Part shown: in pieces, positions 1 to 7,716 of the stretch | Numbering within the stretch: the first letter of the stretch is position 1 | Layout: the number at the start of each line of letters is the position of its first letter | Assembly: GCA_963786195.1 (NCBI GenBank) | Contig: CAWAYH010000006.1 | Coordinates: 682,001-746,000 of the forward strand | Length of the DNA: 64,000 nt | Origin: CAWAYH01 sp963786195 | GTDB taxonomy: Bacteria; Acidobacteriota; Vicinamibacteria; Vicinamibacterales; 2-12-FULL-66-21 | Direction of reading: 5' to 3' | The notes under the pieces: model-generated | Told to the model about the DNA's origin: nothing | Database searches by the model: none | The model's input: only the letters and a program-made list of their open reading frames with translations | Made by a program: the position numbers and the translations under genes

Positions 1-636
1 GCCGGCACGCTCGAGCCCCAGGCCTTCGTCGGACAGAGCCTCAGCACGACGACCGACGGCATCACGCGGACAGGGACGATCGGGGCGCGAGCGATCGATG
101 CGCAGGGAAACGCGGTCATCGTGACCGCGATGCACGTGACCGGACTGAAGTCTTTCCCGGCGCGCGGCGTCGGCGCCGTGTCCGTCTCGATCCCCAGCCG
201 CACCGAGATGGCGCGGGCGGTGGCCGCGGGCGATCTCGTCATCGGGTCGACGAACGGCATCGATGCGGCGCTCTTCACGATCCGGTCATCGGTAATAGAT
301 GTGATTCCCGAGATCGGCCGCGTCATGGGATGGCGTCCCCTGCTCGTGCCCGGCGACGTCGGCACCAAGGTGCGGATGTTCGGCGCGGTGTCGCGAAAGC
401 TGATGGATGGCGTCATCGAGCAGCCGTTCGTCGAGCTGCCGGGCCTGAACCTCGACGCCGGGATCGTGGTCCGCGGCTTCGATTCCGTCAGCGGCGATTC
501 CGGGGCGGCGCTGGTCGATTCCGAAAACCTCGTCCTGGGGTTTCTCGTCGGACGCATCGCCGACGAGCGGCGTGTGTTCTGCCCCGCCGGCCTCGTGCTC
601 AGGCGACTCGGGTGCGACATTCCAACCGTCGCGTGA
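1..636 (+). CDS. Trypsin-fold (chymotrypsin-like) serine protease, 5' partial
   Basis: The reading frame is open from the first base, so the true start lies outside the window; about 211 residues are visible. The pattern is that of small chymotrypsin-fold peptidases: a GTIGARA beta-strand start, TAMHV in the place of the usual TAAHC/NNHV histidine motif, GIDAALF as the likely aspartate, and GDSGAAL as the catalytic-serine motif. All three triad residues seem present, so an active enzyme is plausible. The N-terminus is missing, so export cannot be judged. The stop is 18 bases before the next predicted start on the same strand, suggesting co-transcription with the secreted protein that follows. 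The substrate is unknown, and the fold call is stronger than the call of activity. Confidence 0.6.
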   Translation, partial: AGTLEPQAFVGQSLSTTTDGITRTGTIGARAIDAQGNAVIVTAMHVTGLKSFPARGVGAVSVSIPSRTEMARAVAAGDLVIGSTNGIDAALFTIRSSVIDVIPEIGRVMGWRPLLVPGDVGTKVRMFGAVSRKLMDGVIEQPFVELPGLNLDAGIVVRGFDSVSGDSGAALVDSENLVLGFLVGRIADERRVFCPAGLVLRRLGCDIPTVA

Positions 637-654
637 CTCAGGAGGATGAAACAC

Positions 655-1902
655 ATGCGCGTCGCTCTTCGGTCGATTCTCTTCCTGCTCGTGTCCGCGT
701 CGGCGTACGCACAACAGACCGTGACGATTCAGTTGGCGACGGCTGGCGGAAAAGTCGCCGTCACCCCGGACACGCGGCCCAAATCCGTCGCGCGCGGCAG
801 CGTGCTCTCCGTCGTGTGCGACGCGGCCGTGGACTGCACCAAAGTGCGCCTCATGGCCGACGGTGCCGTCGAGCTCGAGGGAACGTCGAAAGGTCCCGGG
901 ACACGTTCTTTCAGCGTGACGTCCGGCACGAAGGTGCTCGAGATCCTGATCGGCGCGGACAAGATCGACGAGTTTCCGCTGGAGGCGGCCGGCGCCGAAA
1001 CACCGGCCGGGCAGACCGTCCGGTGCGAGCCGCTCGTGGTCGGCCAAACCTACGATCGGGCGGCCAATCGCGCGACCTTCGTCGTCAGCCACTTCGGAGA
1101 CATCTGGGCGCATCCCAGTGAACAAGTGGATGAGAACGACGAAGTCGTCGTCATCGTGCGGGCGCCGGCGGACCTCATCCCCAACCTGAAAGTGCGGCGC
1201 ACCTCCACGACGCGGACCGTCGGCGGCATCACGATTCTCGGCGCGGCCGAGGCGATTCAGCTGCAGTCGCGGGTCGAGGAGTGCGCGGAGAAGCGCGTCG
1301 TCCTGAGCGACTTCGCGCCGGGCATCGGCCAGGTGCAGATCTCGCTGCAGCCGGCGGAGAAGGAAATCCCGGTCGGCACGTTCGAGTTTTCCGTCGCCGC
1401 GCTGTACGACGGCTACCTGTCATTCGCCGCGGTCTACAGCGACTCGATCTCGCGCACCTACAAGCTGGCTCCCGTTGGCAACGATGAGATCATCGTGCCC
1501 GGCGAGGCGACCGGTCCCGGCGATCGCGAGATCCGGTACGCCGTGTTCTACACGCCGTTTCTCTGGGCCAAACGGGAAATCGTCAAGGGGCCCGAACACT
1601 GGTATCACCGCCTGAACCCGACGTTCGGCCTGACGATCAGCGAGCTGGCCGAGCATTTCCTCACCGGCATTTCGTTCGACTATGGAGGGTTCGTGATCGT
1701 CGGCGGCGTGATGGCCTCGCGCCAGACCATCCTGAGCCCCGATTCCGGATTGTCGGTCGGGGATGCGTTCTCCGGGAGCGAGAGCGAGATCCCGACGGCG
1801 AAGGACTGGACGTTCAAGGGTTACGTCGGAGGCGGTATCGATTTCCGCGCCGTCGTGTCGCTGATGAAGGCTGCCGCCGGAGCGGGCAAGATCGGAAAGT
1901 AG
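655..1902 (+). CDS. Secreted protein of unknown function
   Basis: I chose ATG 655 because AGGAGG at 640-645 sits 9 bases upstream; ATG 646 abuts that ribosome site directly. The protein is about 415 residues and starts with a clear signal peptide (RVALRSILFLLVSASAYAQQ). No family is recognised. The mature part is rich in beta-strand-like segments, has one CDAAVDC cysteine pair near residues 50-60, and ends in a Gly/Ala-rich stretch (VSLMKAAAGAGKIGK). It follows the trypsin-like gene closely and probably forms an operon with it, which suggests a periplasmic or surface partner or substrate; that is inference only. Confidence 0.6.
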   Translation: MRVALRSILFLLVSASAYAQQTVTIQLATAGGKVAVTPDTRPKSVARGSVLSVVCDAAVDCTKVRLMADGAVELEGTSKGPGTRSFSVTSGTKVLEILIGADKIDEFPLEAAGAETPAGQTVRCEPLVVGQTYDRAANRATFVVSHFGDIWAHPSEQVDENDEVVVIVRAPADLIPNLKVRRTSTTRTVGGITILGAAEAIQLQSRVEECAEKRVVLSDFAPGIGQVQISLQPAEKEIPVGTFEFSVAALYDGYLSFAAVYSDSISRTYKLAPVGNDEIIVPGEATGPGDREIRYAVFYTPFLWAKREIVKGPEHWYHRLNPTFGLTISELAEHFLTGISFDYGGFVIVGGVMASRQTILSPDSGLSVGDAFSGSESEIPTAKDWTFKGYVGGGIDFRAVVSLMKAAAGAGKIGK

Positions 1903-1903
1903 T

Positions 1904-1921
1904 GTCCGGCTTCAGCCGGAC
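1904..1921. repeat. REP-like hairpin, copy 1
   Basis: GTCCGGCTTCAGCCGGAC is an 8-bp perfect stem with a 2-base loop, one base after the stop of the secreted-protein gene. The same hairpin with T for C in the loop occurs twice at 53993-54037. It lies between convergent genes and may act as a bidirectional terminator or be a REP-type repeat. Confidence 0.6.
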
Positions 1922-1934
1922 CGTGTGGTAGCGA

Positions 1935-2342
1935 TCAGGCCGTCAACGGCTTCTGCAGCACCGCGATCGAGCGGACGGGCGAGGTCACGATCCGCCGGCG
2001 GCCGAACTCGAATTCCATCTGCAGCCCGATGATGATGCCGAGGCGTTTGAGGAAGCTTCCACCAGCAGTGCTGCCGGCGAGGCGCGCCGCCGTCCACTCG
2101 GGAAAATATCGTCCGCCGCGGACCTGCACTTCGCCCGTCCTGTCGACGACGACCAGCTCGTACAGCGTGTTCTGGGTGCAGACCTGGACCTGCTGGAATT
2201 CTTCGAGTGCGGGAAGGTGAACGCCCTGGCTCCAGTCACGCGCGAGCCACGCGTCGAGGGTGGCCGCCACACGAGGACGCTCGGTCCGTGTGGGGGTCCG
2301 TCGCCTGGCACGCGTCGTCGACGAGTGTGACTTGAGGTTCAT
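1935..2342 (-). CDS. Conserved hypothetical protein, partner of the upstream kinase gene
   Basis: This is a 135-residue protein with no recognisable domain. Its ATG overlaps the stop of the kinase gene by 4 bases, so the pair is translationally coupled. The N-terminus is basic (KSHSSTTRARRRTPTRTERPR), followed by a compact alpha/beta-looking region (ALEEFQQVQVCTQNTLYELVVVDR) and a C-terminal segment (RRIVTSPVRSIAVLQKPL). There is no signal peptide. Small proteins of this kind commonly accompany acidobacterial kinases, and a regulatory or substrate role is a guess. Confidence 0.6.
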   Translation of the reverse strand: MNLKSHSSTTRARRRTPTRTERPRVAATLDAWLARDWSQGVHLPALEEFQQVQVCTQNTLYELVVVDRTGEVQVRGGRYFPEWTAARLAGSTAGGSFLKRLGIIIGLQMEFEFGRRRIVTSPVRSIAVLQKPLTA

Positions 2343-5065
2343 CGGCGCGTCTGCAGAACCGAAAGCCAGTGAAGTACGACGTTGAACTGCTCCTGGGGAA
2401 CTACGCCTTCGCCGCGGACCACGACGAACGACTTGCCGTCGGCGGACACATCATAATTGCGGGCGCCCTCGATTGTCTCGTAACGCGCTTCGAAAACCGG
2501 CTGAGGCCTGGCCGAACGGAACTCAGGGGTGGTCGTGACCTGAACCGCGAGGAGCTGGTCGCCCCGGCGGAAAAACAGCTCGGTGCCGTCCACCGACCAT
2601 GACGGTTCCGTACCGCCGTCGGTCGAGATCGGCCACTTCGCGCCGGGCCCCGGGAAGGGTTGCACGTACACTTCGCTTCGCCCTGATTCATCGGACACGT
2701 ACGCAAGCCACTTGCCATCCGGAGAGAACGCCGGCACCGACTCATCGAAGGGCGTCATCAAGAAGGGCGCCGGATCGTCACCTTTTTTCAGCACCCAGAT
2801 ATCGCGCTCCGCGCTCGGTTTCCGCTCGTCGAATGCGAGGTACTGGCCATCGGGCGACCAGGACATCGGGAGGTGCGGATAGGCTGAGGTGAACAGCGGC
2901 ATCGTGCCGGGCAGCAGGCCGGCCAATGCGCGGGACAGCCCGGCCGCCTGCTCGCCGGTCCCGCTGGGAATCAAGGCTTCCGCGTCGCCACCGCTGAGGC
3001 TCGCGGAATAAAGGCCGACGCCGCCGGAGCGCGCGGCCTGGAACGTGATCCGCTGACCATCGGAGGACCAGACCGGGTATTTGTTGACGCCGCCGGACGT
3101 CAGGCGCGTTCGCGTGTCGCGCTGAACGTCGTAGATCCAGATGTCCGAGCCGGTCTCGGAGTCGATCGCGACCGCGACCCGCCGTCCGTCGCGGGACAAC
3201 CGGGGATGCGTGTAGGACGCGCGCGTCTGCGACAGGAGCGTCGCTTTGCCGTTCCGCTCCACGAGCACCAGCGCGCGCACGGGCAACGTCGACGGTCTGG
3301 GAATGTAAGCCAGTGTCCCGCTGTGCGACACGGCGAACGCGACGCCGCCGGACGGATCCGTATCGAGGCGCTCGAGCAGCGGGATCGGCGAGCCGGTGAT
3401 GCCGCGGACCGGATCGAACGGCACGGCGACGAGGCCGCCGCCCTGCGCGTAGAGCACATGTCCCGATTGGAGGTACTGGGCGCCGGCGCCGCCGGTTCCC
3501 GGCTGGCTCAGCGCGCGCGACTGCTTGGTCGCGAGCGTCAGTTGGGCCAGGTGCCAGCCACGATCGGTCGTGACCCCGTAGAGCACGTCGCCGTTCGGGA
3601 GGCGCTGCGGATACGCGTGCTGCAGCTCACCCGCCGCGGCGTCGACGGTCGTCAGCCGTTCGGGCGCCCCGCCGCCGGCCGGCACGCGCCACAATCCGCC
3701 CGGCGAGGCTGCCGTCGCGAAAATGATCGAGTCGTCCTGCCCCCAGCTGCTGCTCCACACGGCCGGCGCGTCGCAGATCTTCAGCGCGGCTCCGCCGTCC
3801 ACCGACACGCGCTGCAGCGTGCCGTTTGCGTAGAAGCCCACCCACCGGCCGTCGGGCGAGAAAAACGGCGCGACGCCGCCCTCGGTGCCAGGCACCACTT
3901 CGGGCTCGAACCGGTCGAACGGGCGCATGTACAGCTGCGTGCGTCCTTCGCGCTGTTTCGCGACGTACACGAGGCGCGAGCCGTCGGCAGACAGCGTCAA
4001 CGGCGGCGAGCCGCCGCGCTCCACCTGTTGTCCCGACGGCAGCGGCACGGTGAGGCGAACGGAGCTCTCCGAGGACGGTCCAGCCCTGCCCGCCCACAAC
4101 CCGACCGCGACCGCAGCGAGGACGATCAGCACGGCGCCCCCGCCGGTGAGCACCGTGCGCTTGACCGGAATGCGCCACGACTCATGGCCGGGAACCGGCA
4201 CGACGAGCCGCGCGCTCTCGACCATCGCGTCGTCGATCTCGAGCCCGGCGTCCGCGATGTCGTGGAGGCGTGTCTGCGGATCCTTCTTGAGGCACCGTTT
4301 GATCAGCCGCTGAACGGCGACGGGCGCGGACGACAGCGAGCGCCAGTCCGGCTCCTCGCGCAGCACGGCGGCGAGCGTGTCGGAGACCGTTTCGGACGCG
4401 AACGGCGGCCTGCCGGTGATCGCCTCGTAGAACATGCAGCCGAACGCCCAGATGTCTGTGCGGCGATCGAGTGACTTGCCGCGCACGTGTTCCGGGCTCA
4501 TGTACGCGGCGGTGCCGAGGATCATCCCGCGCTGCGTGGTCGTCGTGAACATCGCGGCGTTCGACGACGGTTTCGATTCGTCGGTCTCGAACGCCTTCGC
4601 GAGCCCGAAGTCGAGGACCTTCACGCGCCCTTCCGGCGTCACCTTGACGTTGGACGGCTTGAGATCCCGGTGGATGATGCCGCGCTCGTGCGCCGCCTCG
4701 AGCGCCTGCGCGATCTGCTTGAAGATGGGCAGCGTGTCGTCGGGCGGCATCGGTCCGGTGGCGATCTTCTCCGCCAGCGTCAGTCCCGGCACCAGCTCCA
4801 TCTCGAGCAGCGTCGAATCGCCGCACTCTTCGAGCCCGTGCAGCGTCGCGATGTTCGGGTGATTGAGCGAGGCGAGCACGCGGGCTTCGCGCTCGAACCG
4901 GCTGCGATACTCGGGATTGTCGGACGTCATCTCGTGAAGCACCTTGACGGCGACTTCACGGCCGAGCCTCACGTGCTCGGCTTTATACACCTCTCCCATG
5001 CCGCCCGCGCCGAGCGACGAGATGATCTTGTAGGGGCCGACCGACGTACCCGGAGTCAGGCGCAA
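2339..5065 (-). CDS. Transmembrane Ser/Thr protein kinase with TolB/WD40-like beta-propeller sensor
   Basis: The protein is 908 residues. The cytoplasmic kinase domain spans roughly 12-275 with glycine loop GAGGMGEV (19-26), ATP lysine K41, catalytic loop HRDLKPSN with D134, metal-binding DFG with D152, and activation/P+1 segment GTAAYMSPEH. A single membrane helix at about 305-325 (VLTGGGAVLIVLAAVAVGLW) is followed by an extracytoplasmic region of TolB-like repeats (SPDGRWVGFY, SRDGRRVAVA, SPDGQYLAFDE, SPDGKWLAYVSD). The architecture is a classic PknB-like receptor kinase common in Acidobacteria. The gene is intact over 2.7 kb, is divergent from an NTF2-like gene across 46 bases, and is coupled to a small downstream gene. 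Ligand and targets are unknown. Confidence 0.95.
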   Translation of the reverse strand: MRLTPGTSVGPYKIISSLGAGGMGEVYKAEHVRLGREVAVKVLHEMTSDNPEYRSRFEREARVLASLNHPNIATLHGLEECGDSTLLEMELVPGLTLAEKIATGPMPPDDTLPIFKQIAQALEAAHERGIIHRDLKPSNVKVTPEGRVKVLDFGLAKAFETDESKPSSNAAMFTTTTQRGMILGTAAYMSPEHVRGKSLDRRTDIWAFGCMFYEAITGRPPFASETVSDTLAAVLREEPDWRSLSSAPVAVQRLIKRCLKKDPQTRLHDIADAGLEIDDAMVESARLVVPVPGHESWRIPVKRTVLTGGGAVLIVLAAVAVGLWAGRAGPSSESSVRLTVPLPSGQQVERGGSPPLTLSADGSRLVYVAKQREGRTQLYMRPFDRFEPEVVPGTEGGVAPFFSPDGRWVGFYANGTLQRVSVDGGAALKICDAPAVWSSSWGQDDSIIFATAASPGGLWRVPAGGGAPERLTTVDAAAGELQHAYPQRLPNGDVLYGVTTDRGWHLAQLTLATKQSRALSQPGTGGAGAQYLQSGHVLYAQGGGLVAVPFDPVRGITGSPIPLLERLDTDPSGGVAFAVSHSGTLAYIPRPSTLPVRALVLVERNGKATLLSQTRASYTHPRLSRDGRRVAVAIDSETGSDIWIYDVQRDTRTRLTSGGVNKYPVWSSDGQRITFQAARSGGVGLYSASLSGGDAEALIPSGTGEQAAGLSRALAGLLPGTMPLFTSAYPHLPMSWSPDGQYLAFDERKPSAERDIWVLKKGDDPAPFLMTPFDESVPAFSPDGKWLAYVSDESGRSEVYVQPFPGPGAKWPISTDGGTEPSWSVDGTELFFRRGDQLLAVQVTTTPEFRSARPQPVFEARYETIEGARNYDVSADGKSFVVVRGEGVVPQEQFNVVLHWLSVLQTRR

Positions 5066-5111
5066 CCGTTTACCCTGCTGCGGATTATACCGCTCCAGGA
5101 GTCGTGTTAGA

Positions 5112-5547
5112 GTGGCCGCCGGGATGTCTATCGGCAGGATCGGACTCGCGGTGTTGTGGCTGGCGTACGCACAAGGCGTGCCCTCCCAGCCTTCCTCTGC
5201 GACGACGATCCCGCAAGCCGGTCAGCTGGAGGGCATCGCCAAGGATCTGCTGCAGCAGTACGCCGCGGCCTATGCGGCGCTGGATGCGGACAAGGTCAAG
5301 AAAGTCCAGCCCTCGATGGACGTGGACGGACTCAGAAAAGCGTTTCTCCAGATGCGGGCGCTGGAAATCACCATCGACAACATCCGCGTGCTGTCCTCGG
5401 ACGGGACGATCGCGCGCGTGAGTTGCCGGGTGATGCAGACGATGACGCCCGAAGGTCGGGTCCAGGCAGGCGCCAGCGACGGTGACACGCGTGTTTCGGT
5501 TGCGGAAGCAGGAGGCAGTATGGGTGATCGACGGGTACGAACGCTGA
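5112..5547 (+). CDS. Secreted NTF2-like/SnoaL-fold protein (one +1 frameshift)
   Basis: GTG 5112 has AGGAG at 5096-5100; ATG 5124 is the alternative start. A short signal sequence (IGRIGLAVLWLAYAQG) is followed by an NTF2-like domain (IAKDLLQQYAAAYAALDADK, then FLQMRALEITIDNIRVLSSD). Around 5440-5490 the frame shifts by +1. The downstream frame gives the expected end, FRLRKQEAVWVIDGYER, and stops at 5547. Length minus one base is 145 codons, so a single insertion fits. Such domains often occur next to, or fused to, Ser/Thr kinases, matching the divergent kinase gene upstream. It overlaps the start of the barrel gene by 28 bases. Confidence 0.6.
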
Positions 5548-6939
5548 TTGGCATCGCCGTGATCGTCCTCGCAGGCGCGCGCGGCGCGGCCGCGCAGGCG
5601 CCAAACGAGTCGTCGCTCTCGGCGCTGCTGACAGAGCTGATCCTGCGCGACATCACGCTCCCGACGCCCCAGGCGGCAGGGTTGTCGCATTCCGCGCACT
5701 TCAGCCCGTTCACCGCGGGCGAGCTCACGAATCCGGCGGTCTCCATCGTCGAAGGTTTCAACAAGCAGCTGCTGGTGCAGCTCTCGACGTTCCCGATCGG
5801 ATCGTCCGCCGGCGGGTTCAGCTACCAGTTCGATCCCGCGCTCGGTACGTTCAAGCGCGCCAGCACCAGCTTCGGACCCCTGTTTGCCGAGCGCGCCCAG
5901 ACGATCGGCCGCGGCCGGCTCAGCGGCGGCTTCAACTATCAGCACACGCGCTATGACACCTTCGAAGGCGTCAACCTCGACGACGGCTCGATCAAGTTCT
6001 ACCTGCGCCACCAGGAATGCTGCACCACCGGAGGCAACCCGGTTCCGCCGTTCTTTGGCGTCGTCGAGACAGCCGGACGGCACGCGATTGAATCCCTTCT
6101 TCGAAGGTGACGTGATTCAAGCCGCCCTGTCGCTCAACGTCACGACGGACACGTTCGCGCTGTTTGCGAATTACGGCCTCACCGATCGCTGGGATGTCGG
6201 CCTCGCGGTGCCGTTCGTCAGGGTGGACCTGGAGGCGAGCGTCCTGGCGACGATCGAGCGGCTCGCGACCGGGACGAACACGAATATCCACTCGTTCGCG
6301 GGCGGCAACCCGAACGAGACGATCGTCAACCGCAACGGAGATGCGACGGGACTCGGCGACATCGCGTTGCGCACGAAGCTCAGGGTGTTCGACCTGCCGG
6401 CCGGCGGCATCGCGGCCGGCGCGGAATACCGCGCGCCGACCGGCAACGAGCAGGACCTGCTCGGGGCCGCGTCACAGTTCAAGCTCCTCTTCATCGAATC
6501 GAGCGGCACGAGCCGGTTCACCCATCACATCAACCTCGGGTACACGTTCTCGGGCAACCTCGACCTGGAGACGTCGCCTCTCATCTCGGACGAATTCCCG
6601 GACGAGTTCAACTATGCGGTCGGCGTGGAGTTCGTCGCCGAGCCGCGCGTCACCATCGTCGGCGACATCGTCGGGCGCACGCTGCGCGATGCCGGACGGC
6701 TGGACCTCGTGCCCAAGACGTTTACGTTCGTGACGCAGGGCGCCACGTCGCCGTCTACGATGGCGTTCGACGAGTTCGAAGCACGCGCGGGCAACCTGAA
6801 CCTCGTCTTCGGGACCGTGGGCGTCAAGGTGAATCCCAAGGGGAACATGCTGTTCTCGGCCAGCGTGCTCTTTCCGCTCACCGACGCGGGCCTGAAGAGC
6901 CGGATTACGACGGTCTTCGGCATGGACTACGCGTTCTGA
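5520..6939 (+). CDS. Outer-membrane beta-barrel, phenol-degradation MetA-like transporter family (one +1 frameshift)
   Basis: ATG 5520 is preceded by AGGAGG at 5510-5515 and starts a signal peptide (VRTLIGIAVIVLAGARGAAAQA). The mature part has barrel-type alternation: FSYQFDPALGTFKRAS, GGFNYQHTRYDTFEG, then in the second frame ALFANYGLTDRWDVGLAVPF and GAEYRAPTGNEQDLLG. The frame jumps +1 near 6065-6085 between VETAG and RLNPFFEGDV; length minus one is exactly 473 codons. The final residues (ITTVFGMDYAF) end in aromatic-F, as expected for outer-membrane proteins. Family assignment to MetA-pathway-like transporters (PF13557 type) is from pattern, and the substrate is unknown. Its start overlaps the NTF2-like gene, implying one operon. 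Confidence 0.6.
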
Positions 6940-7026
6940 TCCAGCGCTCGGCGCTCGGGGCTCGGGGCTCGGTGGCGTACGGTCCGCCAACGCCGCCGGT
7001 GCGCACACCGAACGCTCGACCGGCCT

Positions 7027-7225
7027 GGTCGTCTCGGGCCTCCCGCTTCGCGCCGTGGAAAAACAGGCCCTCGCCGCGTGCCTTGACGGTCGCGTCGGCG
7101 GCCGGGGTGATCCGGGCGCCGGTAAAGCATCGGTTGGGCGGCCGGGCCACTCGACCGCTGGTGGCGAAACCGCGCCGCCGACGATCGGGACCGCTCCGGG
7201 CCTGTTTTACGGCCTGACGCTGATC
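7027..7225. repeat. Intergenic repeat element, left copy of an inverted pair
   Basis: About 199 bp, roughly 75% identical to the reverse complement of 7349-7546, with a perfect 18-bp core (GTAAAGCATCGGTTGGGC). It lies in a 777-bp region (6940-7716) with no convincing gene. Short open frames here merely reflect the repeat. Confidence 0.65.
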
Positions 7226-7348
7226 ACGGCGCTCAAGGTCGGCCCGAGCCGACCAGCCCGTTCAAGCGTTCGGCGTCCCTGGCTAGCGACGCATGGCGTT
7301 CATGCCGCCGGCGCACGTCGGCCGGATCGAGCGACCTCTGAGCGACAC

Positions 7349-7546
7349 GATCACCGCAGCCCGTAAAATGGCCTCGGAGCGCCACCGATCGGCGTCGGCG
7401 CCGTTTCGCCTCCAGCGCCCGCGCAACCCCGCTGCCCAACCGATGCTTTACCGGCCCGCGGGTCACCCGAGCCGACGCCGCCCTCGTCAGCACGCGCGCG
7501 GAGAGGGCATTTTTCCGTGTCGCGAAGCGGGAGCCTCGAGCCGGCC
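7349..7546. repeat. Intergenic repeat element, right copy of an inverted pair
   Basis: This is the inverted partner of 7027-7225, separated by 123 bp. The spacer itself holds a short stretch (about 7299-7328) resembling the outer flank of this copy, suggesting a third fragment. No transposase, target-site duplication or promoter could be identified. Confidence 0.65.
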
Positions 7547-7716
7547 GACGTGCGCCGGCGGCGTGCGCCGACTGTACTGTTACCGCGGCAAAGCCGGCGG
7601 CCAGCGGCGACCAGCCCGGCTCCGGTCACCTGCTGCCACGAGGCGCCCGGCCCTCCCAGGCGCCATTCGTCCCGACGCTGCGCCCGGGGCGCGCCTCGAC
7701 GGACTAGGATCGCGGA

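Noticed and set aside
3206..4474. 422-residue plus-strand frame
   Set aside because: Antisense to the Ser/Thr kinase, whose motifs are all intact on the other strand.
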